A stretch of DNA of 64,000 nt from Ktedonosporobacter rubrisoli. Lineage in GTDB: Bacteria; Chloroflexota; Ktedonobacteria; Ktedonobacterales; Ktedonobacteraceae. The position numbers and the translations under genes were made by a program. Of this stretch, positions 1 to 9,696 are shown in pieces; the stretch's first letter is position 1; each line of letters begins with the position of its first letter. Under the pieces are notes generated by a model. That model saw only the letters and a program-made list of their open reading frames with translations. It was not told where the DNA came from and did no database searches. The stretch covers positions 6,324,001 through 6,388,000 of the forward strand of contig NZ_CP035758.1 of NCBI RefSeq assembly GCF_004208415.1, given 5' to 3'.

Positions 1-123
1 TGCATGCAATAAGCGGCTCTTTGCTATCTTACACGATTAAATTTACATTAAATAGAGGTATAGGTGTCAAGCGCTTTCGCAGAAAAGGCTATATTTTGCA
101 TATTATGGCTAGGTATTATTACG

Positions 124-212
124 TAGCTGGGGAGTAAGAATGACTAACAAAGCCTGCATGCAATCCATAAACCGCAAGGTTTCTGCAGGCCTGGAGCCAG
201 GAAGCTATTTTT
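124..212 (+). promoter_or_regulatory. structured leader upstream of the decarboxylase
   Basis: The first 390 bases hold no convincing gene. Within them is a nested fold: GCCTGC at 152-157 pairs with GCAGGC at 185-190 and encloses AAACC-GCAA-GGTTT (169-182), a perfect 5-bp stem with a GNRA tetraloop. An outer TAGCT (124-128) can pair with AGCTA (203-207), and a T-rich run follows (208-217). It could be a leader or attenuator of the decarboxylase at 391, or a short terminated RNA. I do not recognise a known riboswitch class in it. Confidence 0.35.
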
Positions 213-390
213 CTTTTCGAGACTTTCTAGCGCTACCCATGCAGCGCAGCAGGCGACAAAAGAGGCTGAGGCAACGCTAGTAGAAAGTAGTTTGCAAAGC
301 AAGAATCAGATAGTTTTTCCTCCTCTGCTCCACTATTCTCTCTAATGAGCATGAAGACAAGCTCCTCACACAACAAAAGGAGGGAAAACC

Positions 391-1827
391 ATGACCTCAC
401 CTTTTCGCCAAGTTTTGCGGCAGGCGCTGGGTCACGCGCTTGAGTATCTAGAGCAACTTGAACAGTTACCTGTCGGCGCCACGGCCTCTCTTTCCCAACT
501 CCGTCAACGCTTAGAGCTACCACTTCCCGACACAGGGATGGAAGCAACGCAAGTGATCGACGAGCTGGTAGAAGCGACGCGCGGAGGCATTATAGGAAAT
601 GCTGGCGGTCGCTTTTTTGGCTGGGTCATTGGGGGTGCCTTGCCGGCAGCCCTGGCTGCCGACTGGCTTACGGCAACCTGGGACCAGAACGCGGCATTAT
701 ATGCGTGTGCTCCGGCGGAAGCTGTGATTGAAGAAGTCTGCGGAAGCTGGCTCAAACAACTGCTTGGGCTTCCGTTAGGAGCTAGCTTTGCCCTGGTTTC
801 GGGCTGTCAAATGGCGCACTTCACCTGTCTTGCGGCCGCGCGCCACGCTCTTTTAGCCAGACGAGGATGGGATTGCGAACAGGATGGATTGAGTGGAGCA
901 CCGCGCATGCGTATCTTAAGTTCAGGCGCGCGCCACGGCTCCATTGAGAGGGCAATACGCTTGCTAGGCCTGGGCAACCGTTGTGTGCTTGATTTACCCA
1001 CCGACGAACATGGACGTCTGCAAGCGACAACACTCAACAATGCCCTTGCTGAAGATACCAATCGCCCGACGATTGTCCTGCTGCAGGCAGGGGATCTCAA
1101 TATTGGAGCGTTCGATCCCTTCGCCGAGCTCATTCCGTTAGCACAGCAGGCCGGAGCCTGGGTCCACATCGACGGCGCTTTCGGATTATGGGCGGCCACC
1201 AGTCCAGCCTATCGCCATCTGCTCGCTGGTGCCGAGCAGGCAGATTCCTGGGCCACAGACGGCCATAAATGGCTTAACGTCCCTTACGACTGCGGCTATG
1301 CCTTTGTGGCCCATCCCCAGGCCCATCGTGCTTCAATGTCGCACCGGGCAAGCTATCTGAGCCATGAGGAGGAGGCCCGCGACCAAATCGACTGGAATCC
1401 CGAATGGTCCCGGCGCGGACGTGGCATAGCGACATATGCAGCCTTGCGACAACTGGGTAGAGAAGGAGTAGCCGATCTAATTGAGCGCTGCTGCCGTCAC
1501 GCCCAGGCTCTGGCACGCCAGATTGGAGACTTGCCAGGGGCTGAGCTGGTGTGGGAACCACAGATCAATCAGGGCCTTGTGCGCTTTCTAGATCCGAGCC
1601 CACGGGCAAGCGCTGCCGATCACGACAGCCATACCGACGCGATAATTGCCGCTATTATGGAATCAGGTGAAGCCTTTTTCAGCGGAACTACCTGGCAAGG
1701 ACAACGCTGCATGCGGATCTCGGTTTGTAACTGGCAAACCAATGAAGCTGATGTAGCAAGAGCGTTTGCCGCCACCGCACAAGCGCTCAAGCAAGCACGA
1801 GAAAAAAGGGATCAGGCAGGCTTATAG
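391..1827 (+). CDS. PLP-dependent group II decarboxylase family protein
   Basis: A 478-residue fold-type I PLP enzyme of the pyridoxal-dependent decarboxylase family (glutamate, aromatic amino acid and related decarboxylases). The cofactor lysine is K293 in the motif DGHKWLNVPYDCG. Upstream, HIDGAFGLWA supplies the aspartate that pairs with the pyridine nitrogen. The start is well supported by AAAAGGAGGG a few bases before the ATG. It stands alone, preceded by a structured leader, and its 3' end overlaps the stop region of the convergent methyltransferase by 16 bases. The substrate cannot be read from the sequence: aromatic or acidic amino acids are both possible, and some relatives are annotated as aspartate aminotransferase family proteins. 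Cytoplasmic; no signal peptide. Confidence 0.85.
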   Translation: MTSPFRQVLRQALGHALEYLEQLEQLPVGATASLSQLRQRLELPLPDTGMEATQVIDELVEATRGGIIGNAGGRFFGWVIGGALPAALAADWLTATWDQNAALYACAPAEAVIEEVCGSWLKQLLGLPLGASFALVSGCQMAHFTCLAAARHALLARRGWDCEQDGLSGAPRMRILSSGARHGSIERAIRLLGLGNRCVLDLPTDEHGRLQATTLNNALAEDTNRPTIVLLQAGDLNIGAFDPFAELIPLAQQAGAWVHIDGAFGLWAATSPAYRHLLAGAEQADSWATDGHKWLNVPYDCGYAFVAHPQAHRASMSHRASYLSHEEEARDQIDWNPEWSRRGRGIATYAALRQLGREGVADLIERCCRHAQALARQIGDLPGAELVWEPQINQGLVRFLDPSPRASAADHDSHTDAIIAAIMESGEAFFSGTTWQGQRCMRISVCNWQTNEADVARAFAATAQALKQAREKRDQAGL

Positions 1828-2669
1828 CCCCAAACGGTCTGGAAGAAGAGCACGGCACAGAAGTCGGGAGCCTGCATCTCCTCCATAGCTCGCGCATAGA
1901 GCAAATCAAGCTCTTCCTGTGAGGCCACGCCGGTTTTGCATATAAAGGGCTGGAGCAAAACGAGGGCTGTGCGCCAATCGTCAATGATATCCTGATGAGC
2001 CGGCCCACCGTGCGAATAATTAAGCACATGGGCCGCTGACTGCACGCGTCCAAAGCCTGCCTGCTCCACAAGGCGGAACAGTAGCGGCGTGATACCCCAT
2101 TGGTCGCCAGCAAAAAACGTGCGTCCACTGCGCGCCCAGGCCTCGGCCAGCAAGCTCTGGTAGCGCGAAAACGCAGGACTTGTCGTGAAGCCCATGCCGA
2201 CAGGCTCGGTAACACAGAGTATACCGTTGGGGCCTAGCACGCGCAGGCTCTCGGCCAGCAGCAGCGGCCAGCTCTGACGGTCAAGGAAGCCCGAAACAAA
2301 GCGCGCATGAACCAGGTCGAAACTATTATCGGCAAAGGCCAGCTTGCTACGCGCATCCATAAGCTGAAAGTTCACCTGTCCTAGATTCTGCTCCTGCGCC
2401 AGGTAGCGGGCATAGCCAATCATCGCCTTGCTTGTATCGATGCCCGTGATTGAGAGCCCGCGATAGCGCTCAGCAAGCTCACGTATCCACTCACCCGGCC
2501 CACAGCCAATATCCAGCACTTTTTGACACGTTGTAAGGTCCAGGGGCGTGGGCAGCAGACCCAGCGCCTGCGTCATGAAGCGCGCCTGGCGGGTCAGGCG
2601 GGCCATCTCGGCAACATTCTCAGCATCGATTACGTAGTCAGTCCCTGACTGCTCAGCGGGAGTTGACAT
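1812..2669 (-). CDS. class I SAM-dependent methyltransferase (copy 1)
   Basis: A protein of about 285 residues with the Rossmann methyltransferase motif I VLDIGCGPGEW and a following acidic motif, TGIDTSKAM, expected to bind the ribose of SAM. The start is the ATG at 2669, because TTGGAGGAG lies just ahead of it; an in-frame ATG six codons upstream is less well placed. It is a clear paralogue of the next gene upstream (shared IDAEN..E.ARL..QAR N-terminus and the C-terminal FF.T.WG ending) and is probably co-transcribed with it. The methyl acceptor is unknown. The C-terminal extension typical of this pair is not part of the core fold and may shape the acceptor site. Confidence 0.8.
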   Translation of the reverse strand: MSTPAEQSGTDYVIDAENVAEMARLTRQARFMTQALGLLPTPLDLTTCQKVLDIGCGPGEWIRELAERYRGLSITGIDTSKAMIGYARYLAQEQNLGQVNFQLMDARSKLAFADNSFDLVHARFVSGFLDRQSWPLLLAESLRVLGPNGILCVTEPVGMGFTTSPAFSRYQSLLAEAWARSGRTFFAGDQWGITPLLFRLVEQAGFGRVQSAAHVLNYSHGGPAHQDIIDDWRTALVLLQPFICKTGVASQEELDLLYARAMEEMQAPDFCAVLFFQTVWGYKPA

Positions 2670-2740
2670 CCTGCACTCCTCCAACATTTTATTTTATTTG
2701 CCCAAGTTTCGCTTGTTGCTACATTATCGCTGCAAGCCAG

Positions 2741-3607
2741 TTAGCTCGCGGGCGCTCTTACGCCCCAGATGGTATAGAAATAGCTCACGGCGCGAAATTC
2801 GGGCCTGGCCATATCCTGCATAACTTGCTGATAGAGCCCGTTCAATTCTTCCTGCATGCACAAACCTGAGCGCAAGACAAAGGGCTGCAACAGCTTCAGG
2901 CCTATGTGCATACCATCTCTGGCCGAGGTATGGGCCGGCGCGCCCGCCGAGATATCGAGCTCGACAACGCGTTGACGTAGGCGCGTAAAACCTGACTGGC
3001 GCAAGAGCCGCTCCACGGCCTGGGCATAGCTGAGCTCTTCCCTGGGCGGTACCAGTCCCATACCGGCGCCCTGCGCTGCCTCAAGAAGTAGATCATTGTA
3101 GCGCTCAAGGGCCGGGCTGTTGCTCACACCCAGGCTATTCATCTCCATGCAACACATAATGCCACCCACGCGCAGCAGGCGTGTGCACTCATGCAGGAAT
3201 TGAGGCCAGAGCGCCGTAGGAATAAAAGAACTGGCTATGCTTGAGTAGATCAGGTCGAAGGAGGCGGGAGGAAATTCCAGCGGAAGGCTTATCGCATCCA
3301 TCCTCTGGAAGCTAACATTCTCGAGCCCCTGCTCGTCGGCCAATCGATGCGCGTAGCCAAGCATAAGCTCGCTGATGTCGATTCCGGTAACCGAACACTG
3401 CGGATGGGCACGCGCGGCCGCGCAAGCCCATTCTCCCGGACCACAGCCAACATCCAAAATTGTCTGCACTTGCGAAAGATCAAGATTTGCAGGGACGAGC
3501 CCGATATGCTCCAGAAGTGTGCGCGCTTGTCGGACCAGGCGGGCCAATTCGGCAGCATTCTCGGCATCCAGAATATAACTTGACCCTTGTTTATCAGGGA
3601 TTGCCAC
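2741..3607 (-). CDS. class I SAM-dependent methyltransferase (copy 2)
   Basis: A 288-residue paralogue of the downstream methyltransferase, with motif I ILDVGCGPGEW and the SAM-binding TGIDISELM. The start is GTG at 3607, preceded by AAAAGGAGC at normal spacing. The pair lies in the same direction with a 71-base gap, so a tandem duplication within one transcription unit is the simplest reading. Both copies keep the SAM-binding residues, so neither looks dead, and they may act on different acceptors. No partner gene points to a pathway. Confidence 0.8.
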   Translation of the reverse strand: MAIPDKQGSSYILDAENAAELARLVRQARTLLEHIGLVPANLDLSQVQTILDVGCGPGEWACAAARAHPQCSVTGIDISELMLGYAHRLADEQGLENVSFQRMDAISLPLEFPPASFDLIYSSIASSFIPTALWPQFLHECTRLLRVGGIMCCMEMNSLGVSNSPALERYNDLLLEAAQGAGMGLVPPREELSYAQAVERLLRQSGFTRLRQRVVELDISAGAPAHTSARDGMHIGLKLLQPFVLRSGLCMQEELNGLYQQVMQDMARPEFRAVSYFYTIWGVRAPAS

Positions 3608-3963
3608 AACACTGCTCCTTTTAGGATATGAAGTCTATTTCAATCCCCTACGGGCAAGCTTTGTTCTTCAGCAAATAAGAGGCAAACAAATACAGCTTGC
3701 AAGGTGTTGCAAGCATGATACCTCTCCTACCTCTTCTATGAAAGGAGTATACCCGATAACTTCCGGCTTTGCAATGACTATCTATCCTGCTGCAGCAGGC
3801 GCCCTTAGCTCTCTTTCTTGCTCACTTGCCGCAGACTACAGGGAAGGGAGGGCGCGACGAACTGGCGCAAAACGCTTATAATATGAGGCGAGGATATACT
3901 CTCGCTATTATCTTCTTTATATCCAGCTGATAAAAGAGGCACGAAAGGATTTTAGAAAAACAC
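3608..3963. other. intergenic region between divergent genes
   Basis: About 355 bases without a coding signal, between the divergent methyltransferase pair and the lipoprotein gene. A TATAAT at 3877-3882 on the plus strand is a candidate -10 box for the lipoprotein gene, but I see no good -35 at the right distance. Nothing else stands out. Confidence 0.4.
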
Positions 3964-4491
3964 GTGTTTGGTAGAATAACGAAATATAGCATGTGGGCCT
4001 TGCTGGCCCTGGGCATACTCGCACTCGTAAGCGCCTGCGGCATCGCGGAGGCCCAGATCCATACCACCTATGCCTTTTACTCGCCGATGACGCTTCCCAA
4101 GGATCGCCATACCATTCCTGATGATCCCTCCTTTGTCTATAGGACAGGCGAGCAGATAGGGCTTACCTGGACACCTCAGCCCAATGGAGAGACGCAGAAC
4201 GACCAGCCGCAGCAAGTGACAATCGAGGCTGGCCTTGTTGGTCCCTTCGCCAGCGTGGCCGATCTCAAGTCAGCCGAGAGCTTCGACGGCAATACGATCA
4301 GTGGGCGCGTGGCAATCTTTACGCCACCCATCAAAACCAATAACTGGGCCAATAAGTCCCAGGGTCTCAGTCTGGCTTTGCCAAATGCGCTGGCGCCGGG
4401 CTACTATATGCTGGTTCAACGCATCAGGGTCGGCGATCAGGGTCCCAAACAGCCCATCCCAACTGGCAGCATCATTAACATTATGAAGTAG
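3964..4491 (+). CDS. small secreted lipoprotein, function unknown
   Basis: A protein of 175 residues starting at GTG (3964), or possibly at the in-frame ATG at 3991. The N-terminus is a lipoprotein-type signal: a hydrophobic stretch WALLALGILALVSACG with a lipobox-like ending, so the cysteine is the likely lipidation site. The mature part has no motif I recognise; it looks beta-rich and contains a GEQIGLTWTP segment and a hydrophobic strand near the end. It stands alone between divergent promoters and the AraC regulator gene. No function can be assigned. Confidence 0.65.
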   Translation: MFGRITKYSMWALLALGILALVSACGIAEAQIHTTYAFYSPMTLPKDRHTIPDDPSFVYRTGEQIGLTWTPQPNGETQNDQPQQVTIEAGLVGPFASVADLKSAESFDGNTISGRVAIFTPPIKTNNWANKSQGLSLALPNALAPGYYMLVQRIRVGDQGPKQPIPTGSIINIMK

Positions 4492-4728
4492 CTTCTAGAG
4501 CAGGCGCGGCCAAGCTCTTGTACTGCACCCGCGCCGGGCAGCTACATTCATTACAGCCTCGCCAATCTGCTCAGGCCAGGATGAGTCCAACAAGGCAAAC
4601 TCGACTTGACCCGCTGCACTTTTTCTGACATACTTTTCAGGAAGGGGAAGACAAACAGCGTCGCTCCTTCCCCAACGCTTGAGAAAGCCCGAAACATTCA
4701 CAGACAGCCGCAGAGGAGGGAGCCAGCT

Positions 4729-5649
4729 ATGCTTAAGCAATTTGCCATATCTGAACAGCCGCCGCGAAAAGAAAAGCTCAAAGAGCCCGAACTCTTCCTC
4801 TCCAGCGCTGGCCAGGGCTGGAAGGGGCTGGAAGTGGAGGCCTTTCACGAACCTCTGGAGATCAAGGATTGGGTATCAGGGCCGCCACAGGACGATATCT
4901 TGCTAGTCTTGCTCTCGCAGGGCTCGATGCTTATGGAGCGACGGCCAGTGCGAGGCTCCTGGAAAATGCTACCTATGCGGCGCGAAGATCTCATCTTGTC
5001 TCCCCCCCAGGGCGAGCAGCAAGAGGTGCGCTGGAGAAGCCTCACTCCTGACTATATGCAGACTGTCCATATTCATTTGAGCCAGGAGCTTATCGCGCGC
5101 ACTGCCGAAGAAGTGGCGAACCGGGCCCCGGGACAAACTACCCTGGTTGGGCGGACCTGCTTCCAGGACCCCTTGCTTGCCCAGATTGGCTTCGCGCTCT
5201 ATCGCGAACTGGAGCTGGGAGCACACACTGGCAAGCTTTATGCCGAGACTGCCGCGCAAATGCTCGCAGTTCATCTCCTGCGCCACTACACAGCGCCGGG
5301 GATCGAGATAAAAGAGCTGGGGCAGCGTTTATCAAGTCGCCATCTCAAGCTCGTGACAGATTTTGCTCTGGCCCACCTCAGTCAGGATCTGCCCCTAGAG
5401 GCTCTGGCGCACCAAACTGGCTTCAGCCCTTACCACTTTGCGCGCCTGTTTCGCGAGACAACCGGCGAGAGCCCGCATCAGTTTGTGCTACGTCTGCGCG
5501 TTGAGCGGGCCCGACATTTGCTGCAGCAGACGGATATGCCTCTTGCTCACGTGGCCCTGGAAAGCGGCTTTGCCAATCAGAGCCATCTCAGTCGCATCTT
5601 TAAGCAGCACCTTGGCCTCACGCCCCGCGCTTACCGCCTGGAACACTAA
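4729..5649 (+). CDS. AraC family transcriptional regulator
   Basis: A regulator of about 306 residues. The last 100 residues carry the two AraC helix-turn-helices: LPLEALAHQTGFSPYHFARLF for the first and the canonical A..SGF.NQSHLSR.FK..LG.TP..YR signature for the second. The N-terminal 200 residues are a cupin-like ligand domain without close markers. I choose the ATG at 4729 because GAGGAGG stands directly before it; the frame is open upstream but lacks a better start. The MFS exporter gene follows convergently only 14 bases downstream, so shared regulation is possible but not shown. The ligand is unknown. Confidence 0.85.
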   Translation: MLKQFAISEQPPRKEKLKEPELFLSSAGQGWKGLEVEAFHEPLEIKDWVSGPPQDDILLVLLSQGSMLMERRPVRGSWKMLPMRREDLILSPPQGEQQEVRWRSLTPDYMQTVHIHLSQELIARTAEEVANRAPGQTTLVGRTCFQDPLLAQIGFALYRELELGAHTGKLYAETAAQMLAVHLLRHYTAPGIEIKELGQRLSSRHLKLVTDFALAHLSQDLPLEALAHQTGFSPYHFARLFRETTGESPHQFVLRLRVERARHLLQQTDMPLAHVALESGFANQSHLSRIFKQHLGLTPRAYRLEH

Positions 5650-5663
5650 GGCCACGCGGCGGG

Positions 5664-7010
5664 CTAAGCTGAGGCATCTTTCAACATGCCAAGGCGCCGC
5701 AGCTCAGGCCAGAGCAGGGCTACCAGCACGACTATGAGCAGTGTGCCAAGGCCACCACTCACGACAGCAAAAATCGGGCCGCACAATTGCGCCACCAGGC
5801 CCGATTCAAAGCCACCTAACTGCCCTGAAGCGGCAATAAACAGGCTATTAACCGCCGAGACGCGCCCCCGCATGGCATCGGGCGCACCTGTCAATAATAG
5901 TGTGCTGCGAATTACGACACTGATATTATCAAGGCCGCCAAGGATAAAAAGGGCAAGCAGCGAAAGCCAGAACATGTGCGATAAGCCAAAGATGAGCGTT
6001 GCAAGACCAAAGCCGGCCACGGCAAGCAGCAGCGTCTTCCCGGCCTTCTTAAAGGGCGGAATATGCGCAATCGCCAGCGCCATACAAACTGCCCCTATCG
6101 AGGGCGCGGCCCTTAGCCAACCCAGGCCTTCGGGACCAACGTGCAAGATATCTTTGGCGAAAATTGGTAACAATGTGGTAGACCCGCCTAAAAGGACTGC
6201 AAACAGATCAAGGGTGATCGCCGCCAGCAGAATACGCGAGCCGCGCAGAAAGTTTACACCCTCACCCAGAGCTTGCAGGGACATTTTTGAGCCGGCTGCC
6301 GAGCGCTCCCGAGCCTGGATGCTTAGCAGGAAGAGCAGGAGGGCACAAAGCAGGCAAGCTCCAGCATCGAGCGCGTACACAAGCGTCGCTTGCTGCTCTA
6401 TGGCAATGACGATGCCTCCAAGGGCCGGTCCGAGCACAGAGGCAAGTTGCCAGGCGCTACTATTCCAGGTCGCGGCATTCTCATAAATCTGGTTGGGGAC
6501 AGTCTGGGCCGCTAAGGCCGAATTGGCCGGCCCAACAAATGCCATGACCGCGCCCATTAAGAGGAGGCAGGCATAAATCAGCGGAATCGATGCATGCATA
6601 TACGACAATACAGTTAAGCCAAGCGAGCCAGCCCCAAGCGCTATCCGGCCACTGAGCGTAATATATTTGCGGTTGAAATGGTCGGCCAGGTGCCCGGCTG
6701 GAAGCGAGAAGAGCAGAATCGGAATGATCTGCACAAGGCCAACGCCAGCCAGCACCAGGGCCGAGTTCGTACGCTCGTAGAGCTCCCAGCCAATTGCTAC
6801 GCTGATCATCTGCTCGCCGAGCGAGGCCACAAATGTACCGATTAAGTACAAACGAAAATTGCGAAAACGTAAAGCTCGATAGGGATCATGGTCAATCTGG
6901 GATGCTGCAGGCTCAAGCAGCTTGTTAGACATCCTGGTCTCCACGGACAGGCCGTGAGCGTTCTCTTCAGTCGTCGGGATATCCCCATGCGTTTGCTGGC
7001 TATCTTTCAT
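5664..7010 (-). CDS. MFS transporter (EntS-like, MFS_3 type)
   Basis: A membrane transporter of about 448 residues with around 12 hydrophobic segments. Its N-terminus, YRALRFRNFRLYLIGTFVASLGEQM, and the loop GHLADHFNRKYI (MFS motif A region) are typical of the MFS_3 exporters related to enterobactin exporter EntS. Start at ATG 7010 with AAAGGAAG upstream; an ATG seven codons earlier is less likely. It is divergent from a PadR-type regulator whose promoter region carries a palindrome, which fits drug- or metabolite-induced export controlled by that regulator. The substrate is unknown. Confidence 0.85.
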   Translation of the reverse strand: MKDSQQTHGDIPTTEENAHGLSVETRMSNKLLEPAASQIDHDPYRALRFRNFRLYLIGTFVASLGEQMISVAIGWELYERTNSALVLAGVGLVQIIPILLFSLPAGHLADHFNRKYITLSGRIALGAGSLGLTVLSYMHASIPLIYACLLLMGAVMAFVGPANSALAAQTVPNQIYENAATWNSSAWQLASVLGPALGGIVIAIEQQATLVYALDAGACLLCALLLFLLSIQARERSAAGSKMSLQALGEGVNFLRGSRILLAAITLDLFAVLLGGSTTLLPIFAKDILHVGPEGLGWLRAAPSIGAVCMALAIAHIPPFKKAGKTLLLAVAGFGLATLIFGLSHMFWLSLLALFILGGLDNISVVIRSTLLLTGAPDAMRGRVSAVNSLFIAASGQLGGFESGLVAQLCGPIFAVVSGGLGTLLIVVLVALLWPELRRLGMLKDASA

Positions 7011-7224
7011 CGGACTTCCTTTCAGTTCCATCTTTCAGCGCTCGGGCATCTACATGGTATTTTTGTCGCTCAGTCTCACTACACAAGGGGAAATATGCGG
7101 GATATGCCATTTTACTGCACTCTCCTCAATCTATTGTCAGCAGCCGGCTTTGTAACGATTACAGCCTGCCCTTTTTGCATCAATACATCTTCATAATATA
7201 TCTGTAAAGAATATAACTTGAAAA

Positions 7225-7261
7225 AATATACTTGTCAAGCATATTCTTGATATGTTAGAAT
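7225..7261 (+). promoter_or_regulatory. padR promoter with overlapping palindromic operator
   Basis: A 21-bp imperfect palindrome at 7225-7245 (AATATACTTG/TCAAGCATATT) overlaps the -35 TTGTCA (7232-7237) of a plus-strand promoter whose -10 is TAGAAT (7256-7261), spacing 18. It lies between the divergent MFS and padR genes. PadR proteins usually bind such AT-rich inverted repeats and repress both themselves and a neighbouring exporter, so this is the probable operator. Confidence 0.6.
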
Positions 7262-7311
7262 GAAACCAGCGTACGATCCTGAGCACAAGCCATTAGAAAG
7301 GAACCTGGCGG

Positions 7312-7970
7312 ATGGAGGAACATTCGACGTATCCAATTACCTATGCAGTTCTAGCATTTCTTGAGATGTGGGGCCAAGCAGTGGCTATGATCTCAAGCGA
7401 GGCTTTGATCACGCCTTGATCCCCTTCTTTGGCGCCGTCTACAGCCAGATTTACCACGAGCTGAACCGCTTGCACAAGCTGGGCTGGGCCGAGATGGAGA
7501 TGGAAACCTCATCCCAACGGCCGGCACGCAAACGCTACACGATCACCCAGGCCGGCCGCGAAGCCCTGGCCGCCTGGCATAACCAACCGCTGGAGAAGCC
7601 GCAACTGCGCGACGAGCTCTTCCTCAGAACGATCTTTGGACACGCGGCACCTCCGGAGGCGCTGCTGACAAGTTTTCGCAACGCCATTGCCGACCATGAA
7701 CAGCGCCTGGCCTTCACGCAAGAGGAAGTACGCACGCATGGCGATCCGCTAACCGGGCGCCCCTCCGAAAAGGGCAGGGATTCCGATTATGATCGCTACA
7801 TCGGGCTTGTAATCCAATTTGAGCGGCGCTTCGAGGAAATGTATCTGGGCTGGCTGCGTGAGTCGCTCGCCTTTCTGGAAAGCGGCGCAAATCAGAACCC
7901 GGCACCTGCAGAAGGGCACGCCACAGCTAGAGAAGAGCCACGCGAAGCGCCGGCTCCCGTTGATAGATAA
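7312..7970 (+). pseudogene. PadR family regulator, interrupted by a one-base frameshift
   Basis: The ATG at 7312 has AAAGGA at good spacing and encodes EEHSTYPITYAVLAFLEMWG, the expected first helix of a PadR winged helix. After the four-G run at 7370-7373 this frame loses the motif, and the next frame continues with GPSSGYDLKRGF and IYHELNRLHKLGW, the rest of the PadR domain, then a C-terminal helical region. Adding one G to the run restores one protein of about 219 residues. So this is either a broken gene or a one-base sequence error; a shortened protein from GTG 7368 would lack helix 1. It is divergent from the MFS exporter and is its likely repressor. Confidence 0.75.
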
Positions 7971-8110
7971 GCAAGCATTCTAAGCTCATGTTTTGGAAAA
8001 AAGTAGAAGCCGCTTCTTGAGAGGCTTGTGCCCGGTTTTCAGGAAAGAGCAGAGAAACCGTTGCGTGACATAATGGAAGTATGATCATCGAGAGAGCAAG
8101 GAGGTTAGCG

Positions 8111-9696
8111 ATGCGCATCTCCAGACGAGCGTTACAAGAAGATGTTTTGCAGTTGGCGAAACTGCTTATTGAGTCCCATCCCGATCCCTACAGCGCAGGT
8201 GGAGGATCGCTTGCTTTCCATCGTCGAATTCAGGGTCTTCTCGAAGCCATTCCAAAGGAAGGCAGCACTGCCAGGGAGCTCCTGCGTCTTTTACGCCCAC
8301 TTGTAGCCTCGATCCAGGACGGCCATACTTCTATTGACCTCCCGGCAAGCGCTGAGGAGCAAACGTCTCATTTGCGCTTCTGGCTTGATTGGGAGGTTGT
8401 AGAGGGACAGTTGTACATCTCGGGCGTCTACAGCCCTCAAGACACCCCATTGCTGGGGGCACGTCTTCAGACGCTGGAAGGGGTGCCTTTCGCAGAATTG
8501 ATCGAACGCATCAGCCAGGTCCGGGGGTGCGACAACGACTCTCACAAGCTGGTCCACCTGAGCCGCGCTTTCGCCTATCCTGATCTGCTTACCGATATTC
8601 TCGGGTATCAAACACTTCCGCCCCTCCTCCACCTGAGCCTGCTCCTCTCCAACGATAATGTGCATGAGGTCATTCTCCCTCTCAGTGAAGAAGCACCAGC
8701 AGAGATGGTGCAGCCCGCCAGCGCTCTCGCTATTCCCGCCCTTAATGCCGCACAGATGGGCTGGTCCTTCCTCGATGAGGAACACAAAATTGCCTGCCTG
8801 CGTGCAACCTCCATGAGGTACTACCGTGAGGCTTTCGAGTTTTCACAGGCCATCGGCAACCAGGTCCTGCTTAACGCTCGCCTGGAGCAGGCGATACACA
8901 CAACTATGACAGAGCCGCTTCCTGAAGGGATCGAGGCACGGATTAGCGCAATCCCTTCAGCGACTGATCTGTTGTGCGATCTTTTCAGTGCGATGCGCCA
9001 GGCTCAATCAACTCACCTGATTGTTGATCTGCGCCACAATGGGGGTGGCAACTCCATCTTTGCAGCTATGTTGCTCTACTTTCTCTACGGCCTGGACAAG
9101 GTCCTGACAATTGATGATGGTTATCAAATTCCGCGTTACTCGCCGCACTTCTTCCAGACCAACAAGAAGCTGAAGCCAGAGGACTATCAAGAGGCGCTTG
9201 CCAACGGCGGCTATGACTTCTCAGAGGAAACAGCCTGGCAGAAGCATCAGCACCAGGGATGGAGTGCTGAGGAGCTAAAGAGGAAGTATGAGAATTTGCA
9301 TTCCTTGATCGCCCGTATGCCCACGTTTGCTCCCATTTTCGAACAGCGCCTCTGGGAGGCAAGCTGGACTCCACAGGTCCTGGTACTCATATCAGCCGAT
9401 ACCTATAGCGCCGGATTCGATCTGGCTGTGAGTCTCTATCATCAGGGGCTGCGCTTCTTGGTGTTCCCTCGGCACAAGCGGCTAACTGTTTTATCGATAG
9501 TCTATGGTATCAACTAGAGCACTCCCAATTGGAAGGGGAGATCTCTTATAAGCGCAGCCTGGGCTTTCCCAATGATCGAGCACGTGGCAGGCTGTTGCGC
9601 CCCCATCATGAGCTCACTTATGCCTATCTCGCGTGCCAGGGCTTCGATCCTCATGCAACGGTTAAGCTTGCCTTGGAATATATCAAAGCACAATGA
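8111..9696 (+). pseudogene. S41 family peptidase, interrupted by a one-base frameshift
   Basis: The ATG at 8111 follows AAGGAGG. The frame shows the S41 (tail-specific protease) features LIVDLRHNGGGN and LISADTYSAGF, the latter holding the candidate nucleophile serine. It then goes out of frame near 9458-9461 and stops at 9517. The next frame continues from there with GVPSAQAANCF...LWYQLEHSQL and a conserved-looking C-terminus ending in LALEYIKAQ at 9696. One extra G at 9459-9461 would join the two parts into about 528 residues. No signal peptide is visible, which is unusual for S41 peptidases but common in this cytosolic-looking subgroup. Stands alone. Confidence 0.75.

Noticed and set aside
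5686-6486. 266-codon plus-strand frame inside the MFS gene
   Set aside because: Serine/arginine/proline-rich antisense shadow of a well supported transporter gene.
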